Assembly (NCBI RefSeq): GCF_014203705.1 | Contig: NZ_JACHJR010000001.1 | Location: 4,960,001 to 5,024,000 of the forward strand | From: Kitasatospora gansuensis | GTDB taxonomy: Bacteria > Actinomycetota > Actinomycetes > Streptomycetales > Streptomycetaceae | Direction: 5' to 3' | DNA length: 64,000 nucleotides | In this document: positions 17,204-25,776 of the stretch, piece by piece | Layout: every line of letters starts with the position of its first letter | How positions within the stretch are numbered: the stretch's first letter is position 1 | Translations under genes and position numbers: made by a program | Notes under the pieces: generated by a model | What the model saw: only the letters and a program-made list of their open reading frames with translations | The model's database searches: none | Told to the model about the DNA's origin: nothing

Positions 17204-18361
17204 GTGACTTTCGCGGGCAATGCAAATTTTCCAGTGGTGGGCATGATCGGCGGCGGCCAGCTCGCCCGGATGGCGCACCAGGCGGGCATCCCGCTGGGGA
17301 TCCGCTTCCGGCTCCTCGCCGACACCCCTCAGGACTCCGCCGCACAGGTGGTCTCCGACGTGGTGCTCGGTGACTACCGGGACCTCGACACCCTGCGCCG
17401 CTTCGCGGCCGGGTGCGACGTGATCACCTTCGACCACGAGCACGTGCCGACCGAGCACCTGCGCGCCCTGCAGGCCGACGGCATCGCCGTCCGCCCGGGC
17501 CCGGAGGCCCTGGTCAATGCCCAGGACAAGGGTGTGATGCGGGCCAAGCTGGACTCGATCGGCGTGCCCTGCCCCCGGCACCGGCTGGTCGCCGACCCGG
17601 CCGACGTGACCGCCTTCGCGAACGAGGGCGACGGCTACCCGGTCGTACTGAAGACGGTGCGCGGCGGCTACGACGGCAAGGGCGTCTGGGTCGTCGACGA
17701 CGAGACCCAGGCGCAGGCCCCGTTCCTCGCGGGTGTGCCGGTGCTGGCCGAGGAGAAGGTCGACTTCCTCCGTGAGCTGGCCGCCAACGTGGTCCGCTCG
17801 CCCAGCGGCCAGGCGGTCGCCTACCCGGTGGTGGAGAGCGTCCAGGAGAACGGCGTCTGCGCCGAGGTCACCGCCCCCGCGCCCGAGCTCGACCCCGCGC
17901 TCTCCGACGAGGCCCAGCAGCTGGCCCTGCGGATCGCCGGCGAGCTGGACATCACCGGCCACCTCGCGGTCGAGCTGTTCCAGACCCGGGACGGCCGGAT
18001 CCTGGTCAACGAGCTGGCCATGCGGCCGCACAACTCCGGCCACTGGACCCAGGACGGCGCCGTCACCTCGCAGTTCGAGAACCACCTGCGGGCCGTCCTC
18101 GACCTCCCGCTCGGCGACCCGCGCCCGCGCGCCAAGTGGACCGTGATGGTCAACGTGCTCGGCGGCGACTACCCGGACATGTACCACGCCTTCCTGCACT
18201 GCATGGCCCGCGACCCCGGCCTGCGGATCCACATGTACGGGAAGGACGTGAAGCCCGGCCGCAAGGTCGGCCACGTCAACGTCTTCGGGGACGACCTCGA
18301 AGACGTCCGCGAGCGCGCCCGTCACGCGGCCGCCTACCTGCGAGGAACGATCACCGAATGA
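17204..18361 (+). CDS. purK: 5-(carboxyamino)imidazole ribonucleotide synthase
   Basis: This 385-residue ATP-grasp enzyme makes N5-CAIR from AIR, ATP and bicarbonate in purine synthesis. Seen are [13 protein letters not shown] at the N-terminus, the ATP-grasp lysine region [15 protein letters not shown], the central [19 protein letters not shown], and the C-terminal [18 protein letters not shown] at 17204 is chosen because it starts just before the nucleotide fold; the frame is open far upstream, but that stretch is the GtrA promoter and antisense region. The stop overlaps the purE start (ATGA), so PurK and PurE are translationally coupled. Confidence 0.96.
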   Translation: MTFAGNANFPVVGMIGGGQLARMAHQAGIPLGIRFRLLADTPQDSAAQVVSDVVLGDYRDLDTLRRFAAGCDVITFDHEHVPTEHLRALQADGIAVRPGPEALVNAQDKGVMRAKLDSIGVPCPRHRLVADPADVTAFANEGDGYPVVLKTVRGGYDGKGVWVVDDETQAQAPFLAGVPVLAEEKVDFLRELAANVVRSPSGQAVAYPVVESVQENGVCAEVTAPAPELDPALSDEAQQLALRIAGELDITGHLAVELFQTRDGRILVNELAMRPHNSGHWTQDGAVTSQFENHLRAVLDLPLGDPRPRAKWTVMVNVLGGDYPDMYHAFLHCMARDPGLRIHMYGKDVKPGRKVGHVNVFGDDLEDVRERARHAAAYLRGTITE

Positions 18362-18882
18362 CTCAGCCCGTTATCGGCATCGTCATGGGCTCCGACTCCG
18401 ACTGGCCCGTGATGGAGGCCGCCGCCCAGGCGCTCGACGAGTTCGAGATCCCGTACGAGGTCGACGTGATGTCCGCGCACCGGATGCCGCGCGAGATGAT
18501 CGCGTACGGCGAGCAGGCGCACACCCGGGGCCTGAAGGCGATCATCGCGGGCGCGGGCGGCGCCGCCCACCTGCCGGGCATGCTCGCCTCGGTCACCCCG
18601 CTGCCGGTGATCGGCGTGCCGGTGCCGCTGCGCTACCTGGACGGCATGGACAGCCTGCTGTCGATCGTTCAGATGCCCGCCGGGGTGCCGGTCGCCACCG
18701 TCTCGGTCGCCGGGGCCCGCAACGCCGGGCTGCTGGCGGTCCGGATCGTGGCCGCCTTCGACCCCGAGCTGACCGAGAAGATGACCGAGTTCCAGGCCGA
18801 GCTGAACAGCCAGGCCACCGAGAAGGGCAAGAAGCTGCGCGCCAAGGTGGCGGGCTCCAGCTCCTTCGGTTTCGGTAAGTAA
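18358..18882 (+). CDS. purE: N5-carboxyaminoimidazole ribonucleotide mutase
   Basis: This 174-residue protein is class I PurE, which rearranges N5-CAIR to CAIR after PurK. Motifs are [14 protein letters not shown] (phosphate loop), SAHRMP with the catalytic His, [14 protein letters not shown], and [21 protein letters not shown]. Length is normal for the octameric bacterial enzyme, with a Lys-rich C-terminal tail. It directly follows purK in a two-gene unit. A TAXI lipoprotein gene begins only 4 bases after its TAA, and could be reached by read-through. Confidence 0.97.
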   Translation: MTQPVIGIVMGSDSDWPVMEAAAQALDEFEIPYEVDVMSAHRMPREMIAYGEQAHTRGLKAIIAGAGGAAHLPGMLASVTPLPVIGVPVPLRYLDGMDSLLSIVQMPAGVPVATVSVAGARNAGLLAVRIVAAFDPELTEKMTEFQAELNSQATEKGKKLRAKVAGSSSFGFGK

Positions 18883-18886
18883 GACG

Positions 18887-19819
18887 TTGTTACTGTCACG
18901 CCGGGCGGCCCTCGCGCTGGGGGCCGCCGCGGTGCTGACGGGATGTTCGGCGCCCGCGCCGCGCGGGGTGCTGCGGCTGGCGGCCGGCCCCGAGGGCGGG
19001 CCGTACCAGACCTTCGGCCGGCGGCTCGCCGAGGAGATCGGGCAGGCCCACCCCGGCCTGACCGTCGAGGTGCTGGCGACGGCCGCGAGCGTGCGCAACC
19101 TGCGGCTGATCGGCGAGGGCGGGGCCGAGCTGGGGCTGACCCTGGCCGACAGCGCGGCCGACGCGGTGGCCGGGCGGGGGACCTTCGGCCGGCCGGTCAC
19201 GGTGACCGCGATCGCCCGGCTGTACCTCAACTACCTGCACCTGGTGGTCCCTTCGGACCGGCCGGTGTCGAGCGTCGGTGAGCTGACCGGACGCAGGTAC
19301 TCGCTGGGCGCGACCGGATCCGGCACCGCCGTGGTGGCCGAACGGGTGCTGACCGCCGCCGGGTTGAGCACCGCGGGTGCCCAACTGCTCGGCCCGGCCG
19401 AGTCGGTGGCGGCGCTGCGGGCCGGGGAACTGGACGCGTTCTTCTGGTCCGGCGGCGTGCCGACCCGGGCGATCACCGAGCTGGCCGAGCGGCTGCCGGT
19501 CCGGCTGGTCCCGCTGGCGGCGCAGGCGGCCGCGCTGCGGGTCGCGTACGGGCCGGTGTACGAGAACGTCTCGATCCCGCTCGGCGCCTACCGCCAGCCG
19601 GGGCCGACCCCGACCGTCGGCACCCCGAGCTACCTGGTCTGCGCCGCCGGGCTCGACCCGGAGATCGTGCGGGCCGTCACCGAGGTGCTGTTCCGCCGCC
19701 GGGACCACCTGCAGACCCCGGACGCGCCGGGCGGGCGGCTGGACGAGCGGTACGCGATCGGCACCGGCACCGTCCCGCTGCACCCGGGCGCGGCCGAGTA
19801 CTACCGCTCGGTCTACTGA
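18887..19819 (+). CDS. TAXI-family solute-binding lipoprotein (with a TTA codon at codon 2)
   Basis: This 310-residue protein has a lipoprotein signal peptide (SRRAALALGAAAVLTGC, lipobox LTGC) and the TAXI TRAP solute-binding fold, seen in AAGPEGGPYQTFGRRLAEEI, LGATGSGTAVVAERVL and LDAFFWSGGVPTRAI. TAXI proteins bind dicarboxylates, glutamate or similar acids. No TRAP permease subunit is nearby; instead the gene converges on a kinase/regulator pair and a dicarboxylate-type MFS permease. No ATG or GTG can start it: the only start upstream of the twin-Arg n-region is TTG at 18887, and the next codon is TTA (18890-18892). TTA is rare in streptomycetes and is read by the developmentally controlled bldA tRNA. 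The 3' end overlaps the kinase by 7 bases. Confidence 0.87.
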   Translation: MLLSRRAALALGAAAVLTGCSAPAPRGVLRLAAGPEGGPYQTFGRRLAEEIGQAHPGLTVEVLATAASVRNLRLIGEGGAELGLTLADSAADAVAGRGTFGRPVTVTAIARLYLNYLHLVVPSDRPVSSVGELTGRRYSLGATGSGTAVVAERVLTAAGLSTAGAQLLGPAESVAALRAGELDAFFWSGGVPTRAITELAERLPVRLVPLAAQAAALRVAYGPVYENVSIPLGAYRQPGPTPTVGTPSYLVCAAGLDPEIVRAVTEVLFRRRDHLQTPDAPGGRLDERYAIGTGTVPLHPGAAEYYRSVY

Positions 19820-21147
19820 GCGAGCGTCAACTCGACCACCAGGCCCGACGGTTGGTTCGGCAGCAGGGCGAGCGTGCCGCCGCAGCCGCGGGCCAGTTCG
19901 ACCGCGATGGCGAGCCCCAGGCCGCTGCCGGTGACGTTGCGCTGCTCCGGCGCCCGCCAGAACCGGCCGAGCGCCGCCCGGCGGCCGGTCTCGTCCAGCC
20001 CGGGGCCGTCGTCGGCGATCCGCAGCACCCGGCCGGTCAGCGAGACCTCGACCCGGCCACCGGGCGGGACGAACTTCGCCGCGTTGTCGAGCGCGATGTC
20101 GGCGATCCGGGCCACGGCGGCGGGCAGCGGCTCCGGGTCCGGCACGTGCACGGTGAGGGTCAGGCCCTTGGCGGCGTACAGCTCCTGCCAGCCCGTCAGC
20201 CGGGCGAGCAGCCGGTCGGCCGGCAGGGTCTCCGGCAGCCCGGCGTCGGCCTCCACCCGGGCGAGCGTCAGCAGGTCCTCCAACAGGGCCTCCAGCCGGT
20301 CGAGTTCGGCCAGCGCTTGCTGCCACTCGGGGTGTCCCTCGGCGGTCAGGAACGGCTCCAGGTTCTCCAGTCGCAGCGAGAGCACGGTGAGCGGGGTGCG
20401 CAGTTCGTGCGAGGCGTCCGCGACGAAGGCGCGCTGGCGTTCCACGGCGACCGAGATGGCGTCCGCCATGGCGTTGAACCGCTCCTCCAGGCGGCGCAGT
20501 TCGACCGGGCCGCGTACGGTGCCGATCCGGGCGCCGAGCCGTCCCGCGGCGATCTCCCGGGTGGTGCGGTCGAGTTCGCCGACCGGCCGGAGCACCCAGC
20601 CGGTCAGCCTGCGGGCGGCGACCAGCGAGCAGAGCAGCGCCAGTACCGAGCCGACCGCCAGCGCGCCCCAGACCACGGCCACCGAGCGACGGGCCGCCGC
20701 AGTGGACACCCGCAGCACCACCACCCCGGACACCTGGTCGTCCCGCCCGGCCGGTTCGGCGACCAGCACCGAGGCCGGGCCGAACGGGGTGAGCAGCGGC
20801 AGCCCGTCGGTGGTCCGGCCGGACAGCGCCCGCCCGGCCGCCCCGCCCCCGTCCACCCGGTCCCCGCCGACCGGGGTGCCCGCGATCAACTGCCCGTCCC
20901 GGTCCCGGATCTCCACCGCCGTGCCGTACAGCTCCGCGTACCGGGCCACCTCCGCCGCCAGCCCGGACGGGCCGCCCTCGCGCAGCGCCCGGTCGGTGAG
21001 CTCGGCGAACCGGGTGGCGTCCGCCCGGCGGGCGAGCAGCAGCTGCCCGGTCCGGTGCGAGGACCAGGCCAGCGCGAGCGGGACCGCCAGCGCCGCCACC
21101 AGGCAGCCGATCAGCAGGAGCTGGACCACCAGCAGCCGACGCTGCAT
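19813..21147 (-). CDS. Sensor histidine kinase (HAMP-HisKA-HATPase) beside TAXI protein
   Basis: This 444-residue kinase has a first helix at residues 5-27, an extracytoplasmic domain of about 125 residues, a second helix (about 158-180), HAMP (TGWVLRPVGELDRTTREIAAGRLGARI as separate segments), an H-box ADASHELRTPLTVL, an N-box (DIALDNAAKFV) and G-boxes (RIADDGPGLDE, GSGLGLAIAVELA). Its ATG overlaps the response-regulator stop by one base. The outer domain is large enough to bind a small ligand or a loaded binding protein. I infer that it is the receptor partner of the convergent TAXI lipoprotein. Confidence 0.92.
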   Translation of the reverse strand: MQRRLLVVQLLLIGCLVAALAVPLALAWSSHRTGQLLLARRADATRFAELTDRALREGGPSGLAAEVARYAELYGTAVEIRDRDGQLIAGTPVGGDRVDGGGAAGRALSGRTTDGLPLLTPFGPASVLVAEPAGRDDQVSGVVVLRVSTAAARRSVAVVWGALAVGSVLALLCSLVAARRLTGWVLRPVGELDRTTREIAAGRLGARIGTVRGPVELRRLEERFNAMADAISVAVERQRAFVADASHELRTPLTVLSLRLENLEPFLTAEGHPEWQQALAELDRLEALLEDLLTLARVEADAGLPETLPADRLLARLTGWQELYAAKGLTLTVHVPDPEPLPAAVARIADIALDNAAKFVPPGGRVEVSLTGRVLRIADDGPGLDETGRRAALGRFWRAPEQRNVTGSGLGLAIAVELARGCGGTLALLPNQPSGLVVELTLAQ

Positions 21148-21809
21148 CAGCCGGTGCCGAGCCGGTAGCCGGTGGCCCGGAGCGTCTCGACCAGCCGCGG
21201 GCGGCCGGTCTTGGAGCGGATACCGGCGATGTGCACGTCCAGCGAGCGGGAGGCCGACAGCTGGACGTCGCCCCAGAGTTCGTCCAGGATCTCCTCCCGG
21301 CCGCGCACCACGCCGGGCTCGCGGGCGAGCACGGCCAGCACGTCGAACTCCCGGCGGGTGAGCGCGACCGGCTCCCCGGCCACGGTGACCCGCCGGGTCT
21401 CCAGGTCGATCCGGACGTCGCCGATCTGCGCCACCCGGCCGGTCACCGCCAGCGGCCGGGTGCCGCGCCGGACCACGGCGGCCATCCTGGCGGCCAGTTC
21501 GGCGGTCCGGAACGGCTTGGCCAGGTAGTCGTCGGCGCCCGAGCGCAGGCCGCGCAGGATGTCCCGCTCCTCGGTCCTGGCGGTCAGCACGATCACCGGC
21601 ACGCTGGACACCCGGCGCAGTCGGCGCAGCAGTTCGAGCCCGTCCAGGTCGGGCAGGCCCAGATCGAGCAGCACGAACTCGCAGGTGTCCTTCAGCCGGA
21701 ACGCGTCGTCCGCCCGCCCGGCCCGGACCACCTGGTGGCCGTGCCGGGCGAGCGCCGGGACCAGGGCGGCGGCAAGACGGTCGTCGTCCTCGACCAGAAG
21801 CACGCGCAT
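21147..21809 (-). CDS. OmpR/PhoB-family response regulator
   Basis: This 220-residue regulator has a receiver (acidic VEDDDR, phospho-acceptor in FVLLDLGLPDLDG, Lys in YLAKPF) and a winged helix (LTRREFDVLAVLAREPGVVRGREEILDEL as separate segments, ending TLRATGYRLGTG). It is coupled to the kinase downstream. The MFS permease gene lies just downstream on the same strand in map position but upstream in transcription: it ends at 21819, 10 bases before the regulator ATG at 21809. The three genes (permease, regulator, kinase) can therefore form one minus-strand operon. Confidence 0.92.
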   Translation of the reverse strand: MRVLLVEDDDRLAAALVPALARHGHQVVRAGRADDAFRLKDTCEFVLLDLGLPDLDGLELLRRLRRVSSVPVIVLTARTEERDILRGLRSGADDYLAKPFRTAELAARMAAVVRRGTRPLAVTGRVAQIGDVRIDLETRRVTVAGEPVALTRREFDVLAVLAREPGVVRGREEILDELWGDVQLSASRSLDVHIAGIRSKTGRPRLVETLRATGYRLGTG

Positions 21810-21818
21810 GCGCCCACC

Positions 21819-23120
21819 CTAGGCGGGGACCGCCGCCTTGGTGGCCGGTCGGCTGCCCTCGGTGAGCTCGTTGTCCCTGGTCTCACGCATCGTCAGGTAG
21901 ACCACCAGGGAGACCGCCGCCAGCGCGGAGACGTACCAGTAGTAGCCCGACTCGACGCCCGCGTCCTTGAACCAGAGCGCCACGTACTCGGCCGTGCCGC
22001 CGAACAGCGCGTTGGCCAGCGCGTACGGCAGCGCCACCCCGAGCGCCCGGATCTGGGTCGGGAACAGCTCGGCCTTCACCACGGCGTTGATCGAGGTGTA
22101 GCCGGTGACGATGACCAGCGCGGTCACCGCGAGCAGCAGCGCCCCGCCGAAGCTGCCGGTGTGCGAGAGCGTGGTCATCAGCGGCACCGTGCCGAAGGTG
22201 GCGCCGACCCCGAAGGTGATCAGCAGTGGTCGGCGGCCGATCCGGTCGGAGAGCGAACCGGCCAGCGGCTGCAGCAGCATGAAGACGGTCAGCGCGCAGA
22301 AGCTGACCAAGGCGGCGTCGTTCTTGCTCAGCCCGACGGTGTTGGAGAGGTACTTGGTCAGGTAGGTGGTGTAGGTGTAGTACGCCACCGTGCCGCCCAT
22401 GGTCAGCGCCATCACCAGGGCGAACTCCCGCTTGTGCGCCAGCAGTCGGCGCAGCGTGCCGCGTTCGGTCTCCGTGCCCTCGAGCTCCGTGTACGCCTCG
22501 GTCTCCACCAGGTTGCGCCGCAGCCAGAACACCACCGCCGCGCCGAGCGCCCCCGCGACGAACGGGATCCGCCAGCCGTACGAGTGCAGGTCGGCCGTGG
22601 TCATGGTGTGCTGGAGCACGATCTGCAGCCCCAGGCCGAGCAGTTGACCGAAGGTCATCGAGACGTACTGGAAGCTGGAGACGAAGCCGCGGCGGCCGGG
22701 GGTGGACGCCTCGGTCAGGTAGGTGGCGCTGGCCGCGTACTCGCCGCCGACCGACAGGCCCTGCAGCAGCCGGGCGATCAGCAGCACCACGGCGCCCGCG
22801 TAGCCGACCTGCTCGTACGTCGGGGCGATCGCGATCAGCAGGGCGCTGACCGACATCAGCGACACGGTCAGGGTCAGCGCCGCCTTCCGGCCGCGCCGGT
22901 CCGCGTACCGGCCGAGCAGCCAGCCGCCGACCGGGCGCATGAAGAAGCCGACCGCGAAGATGCCCGCGGTGTTGAGGAGTTGGGCGGTCGGATTGCCGTG
23001 CGGGAAGAACGCCGAGGCGAAGTAGGTGGCGAAGCTGGCGTAGACGAACCAGTCGTACCACTCGACCAGATTGCCGACCGAGCCGCCGATCACGGCCTTC
23101 CAGGGTGTCGCTGACTTCAT
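21819..23120 (-). CDS. MFS transporter, metabolite:H+ symporter (KgtP/dicarboxylate-like)
   Basis: This 433-residue, 12-helix permease belongs to the MHS group. It has the characteristic N-terminus GGSVGNLVEWYDWFVYASF, the A-motif GRYADRRGRKAALT, the RLLQGLSVGGEY motif with EASTPGRRGF, and the second A-motif LSDRIGRRP. MHS members import alpha-ketoglutarate, citrate, proline or related organic acids with protons. ATG at 23120 is preceded by GGGAG; an upstream start at 23171 is open but has no better site and would add an unusual tail. First gene of an apparent permease-regulator-kinase operon. Confidence 0.9.
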   Translation of the reverse strand: MKSATPWKAVIGGSVGNLVEWYDWFVYASFATYFASAFFPHGNPTAQLLNTAGIFAVGFFMRPVGGWLLGRYADRRGRKAALTLTVSLMSVSALLIAIAPTYEQVGYAGAVVLLIARLLQGLSVGGEYAASATYLTEASTPGRRGFVSSFQYVSMTFGQLLGLGLQIVLQHTMTTADLHSYGWRIPFVAGALGAAVVFWLRRNLVETEAYTELEGTETERGTLRRLLAHKREFALVMALTMGGTVAYYTYTTYLTKYLSNTVGLSKNDAALVSFCALTVFMLLQPLAGSLSDRIGRRPLLITFGVGATFGTVPLMTTLSHTGSFGGALLLAVTALVIVTGYTSINAVVKAELFPTQIRALGVALPYALANALFGGTAEYVALWFKDAGVESGYYWYVSALAAVSLVVYLTMRETRDNELTEGSRPATKAAVPA

Positions 23121-23245
23121 GGGGTCGCTCCCGGGTGGGTGGAGGGTTCCGCTGTGCCTCGCAGCGTCCATCAGGGTGAGCGGACCGGCCCAGAGCGTCG
23201 GCAGAGAACTAACCTCCGGTTAACAGAGGCGGTAGAACTGAAGGT

Positions 23246-24421
23246 ATGACTACCGAACTGCTGGCCCGAGCTCGTGAGCTTCTCCGAACCGCACCCGTGG
23301 TGGACGGTCACAACGACCTGCCGTGGGCGATGCGTGCCCAGGTGGGGTACGACCTCGACGCCGTGGACCTGACGACCGATCAGCGATCCCGGCTGCACAC
23401 CGACTTCGGCCGGCTCCGGGAAGGCGGGGTCGGCGCGCAGTTCTGGTCGGTGTACGTGCGCTCCGACTACGCGGGCGACCAGGCCGTCAGCGCCACCCTG
23501 GAGCAGATCGACTTCGTCCGGACGCTGACCGAGCGCTACCCGGACCACCTGCGGCTCGCGCTCACCGCCGAGGACATGGAGACGGCGCGGCGCGAGGGCC
23601 GGATCGCCTCGCTGATGGGCGCCGAGGGCGGACACTCGATCAACTCCTCGATGGCCACCCTGCGCGTGCTCCACGAGCTCGGCGTCCGCTATCTGACGCT
23701 CACCCACAACGACAACGTGCCGTGGGCCGACTCGGCCACCGACAAGCCCGAGCACGGCGGCCTGACCGAGTTCGGCGAGGAGGTGGTGCGGGAGATGAAC
23801 CGGCTCGGCATGCTGGTCGACCTCTCGCACGTCTCCGCCGACACCATGCGGGACGCCCTGCGGGTCACCGAGGCGCCGGTGATCTTCTCGCACTCCTCGG
23901 CCCGGGGGGTCTGCGACCACCCGCGCAACATCCCCGACGACGTGCTGGCCCAGCTGGCCGCCAACGGGGGCGTCGCGATGGTCACCTTCGTGCCCAAGTT
24001 CATCCTGCCCGCCGCGATCGAGTGGACCGTCGACGCCGATCAGAACATGCGGGCGCACGGCTTCCACCCGTTGGAGACCACCCCCGAGGCGATGGCCGTG
24101 CAGCACGCCTTCGAGGCCGCCCACCCCCGCCCGGTCGCCACCGTGGCCACCGTCGCCGACCACCTCGACCACATGCGGCAGCTGGCCGGGATCGACCACC
24201 TCGGCATCGGCGGCGACTTCGACGGCACCGCCTTCACCCCGGCCGGCCTGGACGACGTCGCCGGCTACCCGCACCTGATCGCCGAACTGCTCGGCCGGGG
24301 CTGGTCGGAGACCGACCTGGCGAAGCTCACCTGGCACAACGCGGTCCGGGTGCTGCGGCACGCGGAGGCGGTGGCCCGCGACCTGCGGGCCGTCCGGCGG
24401 CCCTCGATCGCCACTCTCTAG
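23246..24421 (+). CDS. Membrane dipeptidase (M19), renal-dipeptidase homologue
   Basis: This 391-residue binuclear-zinc dipeptidase matches the streptomycete homologue of human renal dipeptidase; the S. coelicolor enzyme Sco3058 is structurally characterised and accepts L-Xaa-D-Xaa dipeptides. Metal residues are visible: H22 and D24 in DGHNDLPW, the bridging Glu in LMGAEGGHS, His in VDLSHVS and IFSHSSARG, and Asp in IGGDFDG. There is no signal peptide, so it is cytoplasmic, unlike the GPI-anchored mammalian enzyme. The start context GAAGGTATG supports ATG 23246. An inverted repeat TAACC-tcc-GGTTA lies at 23210-23222. Confidence 0.94.
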   Translation: MTTELLARARELLRTAPVVDGHNDLPWAMRAQVGYDLDAVDLTTDQRSRLHTDFGRLREGGVGAQFWSVYVRSDYAGDQAVSATLEQIDFVRTLTERYPDHLRLALTAEDMETARREGRIASLMGAEGGHSINSSMATLRVLHELGVRYLTLTHNDNVPWADSATDKPEHGGLTEFGEEVVREMNRLGMLVDLSHVSADTMRDALRVTEAPVIFSHSSARGVCDHPRNIPDDVLAQLAANGGVAMVTFVPKFILPAAIEWTVDADQNMRAHGFHPLETTPEAMAVQHAFEAAHPRPVATVATVADHLDHMRQLAGIDHLGIGGDFDGTAFTPAGLDDVAGYPHLIAELLGRGWSETDLAKLTWHNAVRVLRHAEAVARDLRAVRRPSIATL

Positions 24422-24455
24422 GCATGGCCACGACGAGCGGCTATCGTCCCTGCGC

Positions 24456-25262
24456 GTGACCTTTTCCGTAGTGGCCCGTTCGGGCAGCGCCGTCGGTGTC
24501 GCGGTGGCCAGCAAGTTCCTCGCCGCAGGCGCGGTCGTCCCGGCCGCCGAGGCGGAGGTCGGCGCGCTGGCCACCCAGGCGATGGCCAACTTCGCCTACC
24601 GGCCGCAGGGCCTCACCCTGCTCCGCACCGGCGTCGCCCCCGCCGACGTGGTGGCCGGCCTGACCGCCGCCGACCCGGGCCGGGCGGACCGTCAGCTCGG
24701 CGTGGTCGGCTGCTCCGGCGACGGCGCGACCTACACCGGGGCGGACTGCCTGGACTGGGCGGGCGGCGTCGCGGGCCCCGGCTACGCGATCCAGGGCAAC
24801 ATCCTGACCGGGCCCGAGGTGGTCGAGGCGATGGAGTCCGCCTGGCTGGGCGGAGCCGAACTCCCGTTCGCAGAGCGGCTGGTGGCCACGTTGGCGGCCG
24901 GTGACGCAGCGGGCGGCGACAGCCGGGGCCGGCAGAGCGCCGCCCTGTACATAGCCGACCGGGGCGCCGGCTACGGCGGCCTCAGCGACACCGCGTACGA
25001 CCTCCGGGTGGACGACCACCCCGACCCGGTCACCGAGCTCGCCCGCCTGCTGGCCGGCCACGAGATCCTCTTCGGCACCCCCGACCCGGCCACCCTGCTC
25101 GCCCTCACCGGCACCCTGGCCACCGAGGTCGCCGCCCTCCTCACGGCCGTCGGCCACCCCACCCTGGACCGCTGGGCCGGCGTGGAGAACCTGGAGGGGC
25201 GCCTCGTCCCGGGGTTCATCGACCCCCTGGTCCTGGAGCACCTGCGCACGAAGGCCCAGTAG
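24456..25262 (+). CDS. DUF1028-family protein (Ntn-hydrolase-like)
   Basis: This 268-residue protein carries the DUF1028 pattern: TFSVVARSGSAVGVAVASKFLAAGAVVPAAEA in parts, ALATQAMANFAYRPQGL, and GYAIQGNILTG. The family is related to Ntn-hydrolases, but no substrate is established. A C-terminal region (about 200-268) has the putative peptidoglycan-binding-like tail seen in some members. GTG at 24456 places TFSVVAR at the N-terminus, as usual; Thr2 or a Ser would be the nucleophile if it is processed. It follows the dipeptidase by 34 bases, which suggests an operon and perhaps a role in peptide or cell-wall recycling. Confidence 0.85.
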   Translation: MTFSVVARSGSAVGVAVASKFLAAGAVVPAAEAEVGALATQAMANFAYRPQGLTLLRTGVAPADVVAGLTAADPGRADRQLGVVGCSGDGATYTGADCLDWAGGVAGPGYAIQGNILTGPEVVEAMESAWLGGAELPFAERLVATLAAGDAAGGDSRGRQSAALYIADRGAGYGGLSDTAYDLRVDDHPDPVTELARLLAGHEILFGTPDPATLLALTGTLATEVAALLTAVGHPTLDRWAGVENLEGRLVPGFIDPLVLEHLRTKAQ

Positions 25263-25270
25263 ATGCGAAA

Positions 25271-25337
25271 GTGCCCGACCAGTTACGTACGTTGAACGCT
25301 CCTGAGGTCGGCGTCGCAGTTCCCCGAGCCCCTGGTG
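25271..25337 (+). repeat. Dispersed intergenic repeat, copy B
   Basis: This 67-base unit matches the reverse complement of 11051-11117 with only four differences; weaker similarity extends upstream to about 25263. It lies between the convergent stops of the DUF1028 and CoA-binding genes. The arm at 25314-25335 is identical to the 22-base arm at 11148-11169. Unlike copy A, there is no second arm, so a full hairpin cannot form here. Confidence 0.85.
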
Positions 25338-25345
25338 GTCGCTCC

Positions 25346-25747
25346 TCAGAGGCGCGGCAGCTCGATCGCCGGGCAGCGGTCCATGACCATGTCCAGGCCG
25401 GCCGCCGTGGTGCGGGCGTACGCCTCCTGGTCGATCACGTCGAGCTGGAACCAGACCGCCTTGGCCCCCTTGGCGACCGCCTGGTCGGCGACCGCCCCGG
25501 CCAGCGCCGAGTTCACGAAGACGTCCACCACGTCCACCGCGAACGGGATGTCCGCGAGCGTGGCGTAGCCCGGTTCGCCGAGCACCGTCTCGGCCTTGGG
25601 GTGCACGGGCACGACCCGCTTGCCGGCCCGCTGCAGCACCCGGGCCACCCCGTACGCGGCCCGGGCGGTGTTGTTGGACAGCCCGACCACCGCCCAGGTG
25701 TCGCCGCTGTCCTGGAGGATCTTCCGCACCGTCGTGTCGTCGCTCAT
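25346..25747 (-). CDS. CoA-binding-domain protein (YccU-like)
   Basis: This 133-residue protein is a single CoA_binding Rossmann domain: TWAVVGLSNNTARAAYGVARVLQ at the N-terminus, VVPVHPK, VDVVDVFVN in the middle and KAVWFQLDVIDQEA near the end. It resembles the nucleotide-binding domain of succinyl-CoA synthetase alpha and YccU. Stand-alone members bind CoA or a related nucleotide; no reaction is known. ATG 25747 fits the family N-terminus. It lies downstream of UDP-glucose dehydrogenase on the same strand (29 bases between) and may be cotranscribed. Confidence 0.88.
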   Translation of the reverse strand: MSDDTTVRKILQDSGDTWAVVGLSNNTARAAYGVARVLQRAGKRVVPVHPKAETVLGEPGYATLADIPFAVDVVDVFVNSALAGAVADQAVAKGAKAVWFQLDVIDQEAYARTTAAGLDMVMDRCPAIELPRL

Positions 25748-25776
25748 ACCGGCTGCAACTCCGCGCCGGACAGCGG

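Noticed and set aside
18887-19819. Complete TRAP transporter
   Set aside because: No DctQ- or DctM-like membrane subunits are present within several kilobases on either strand.
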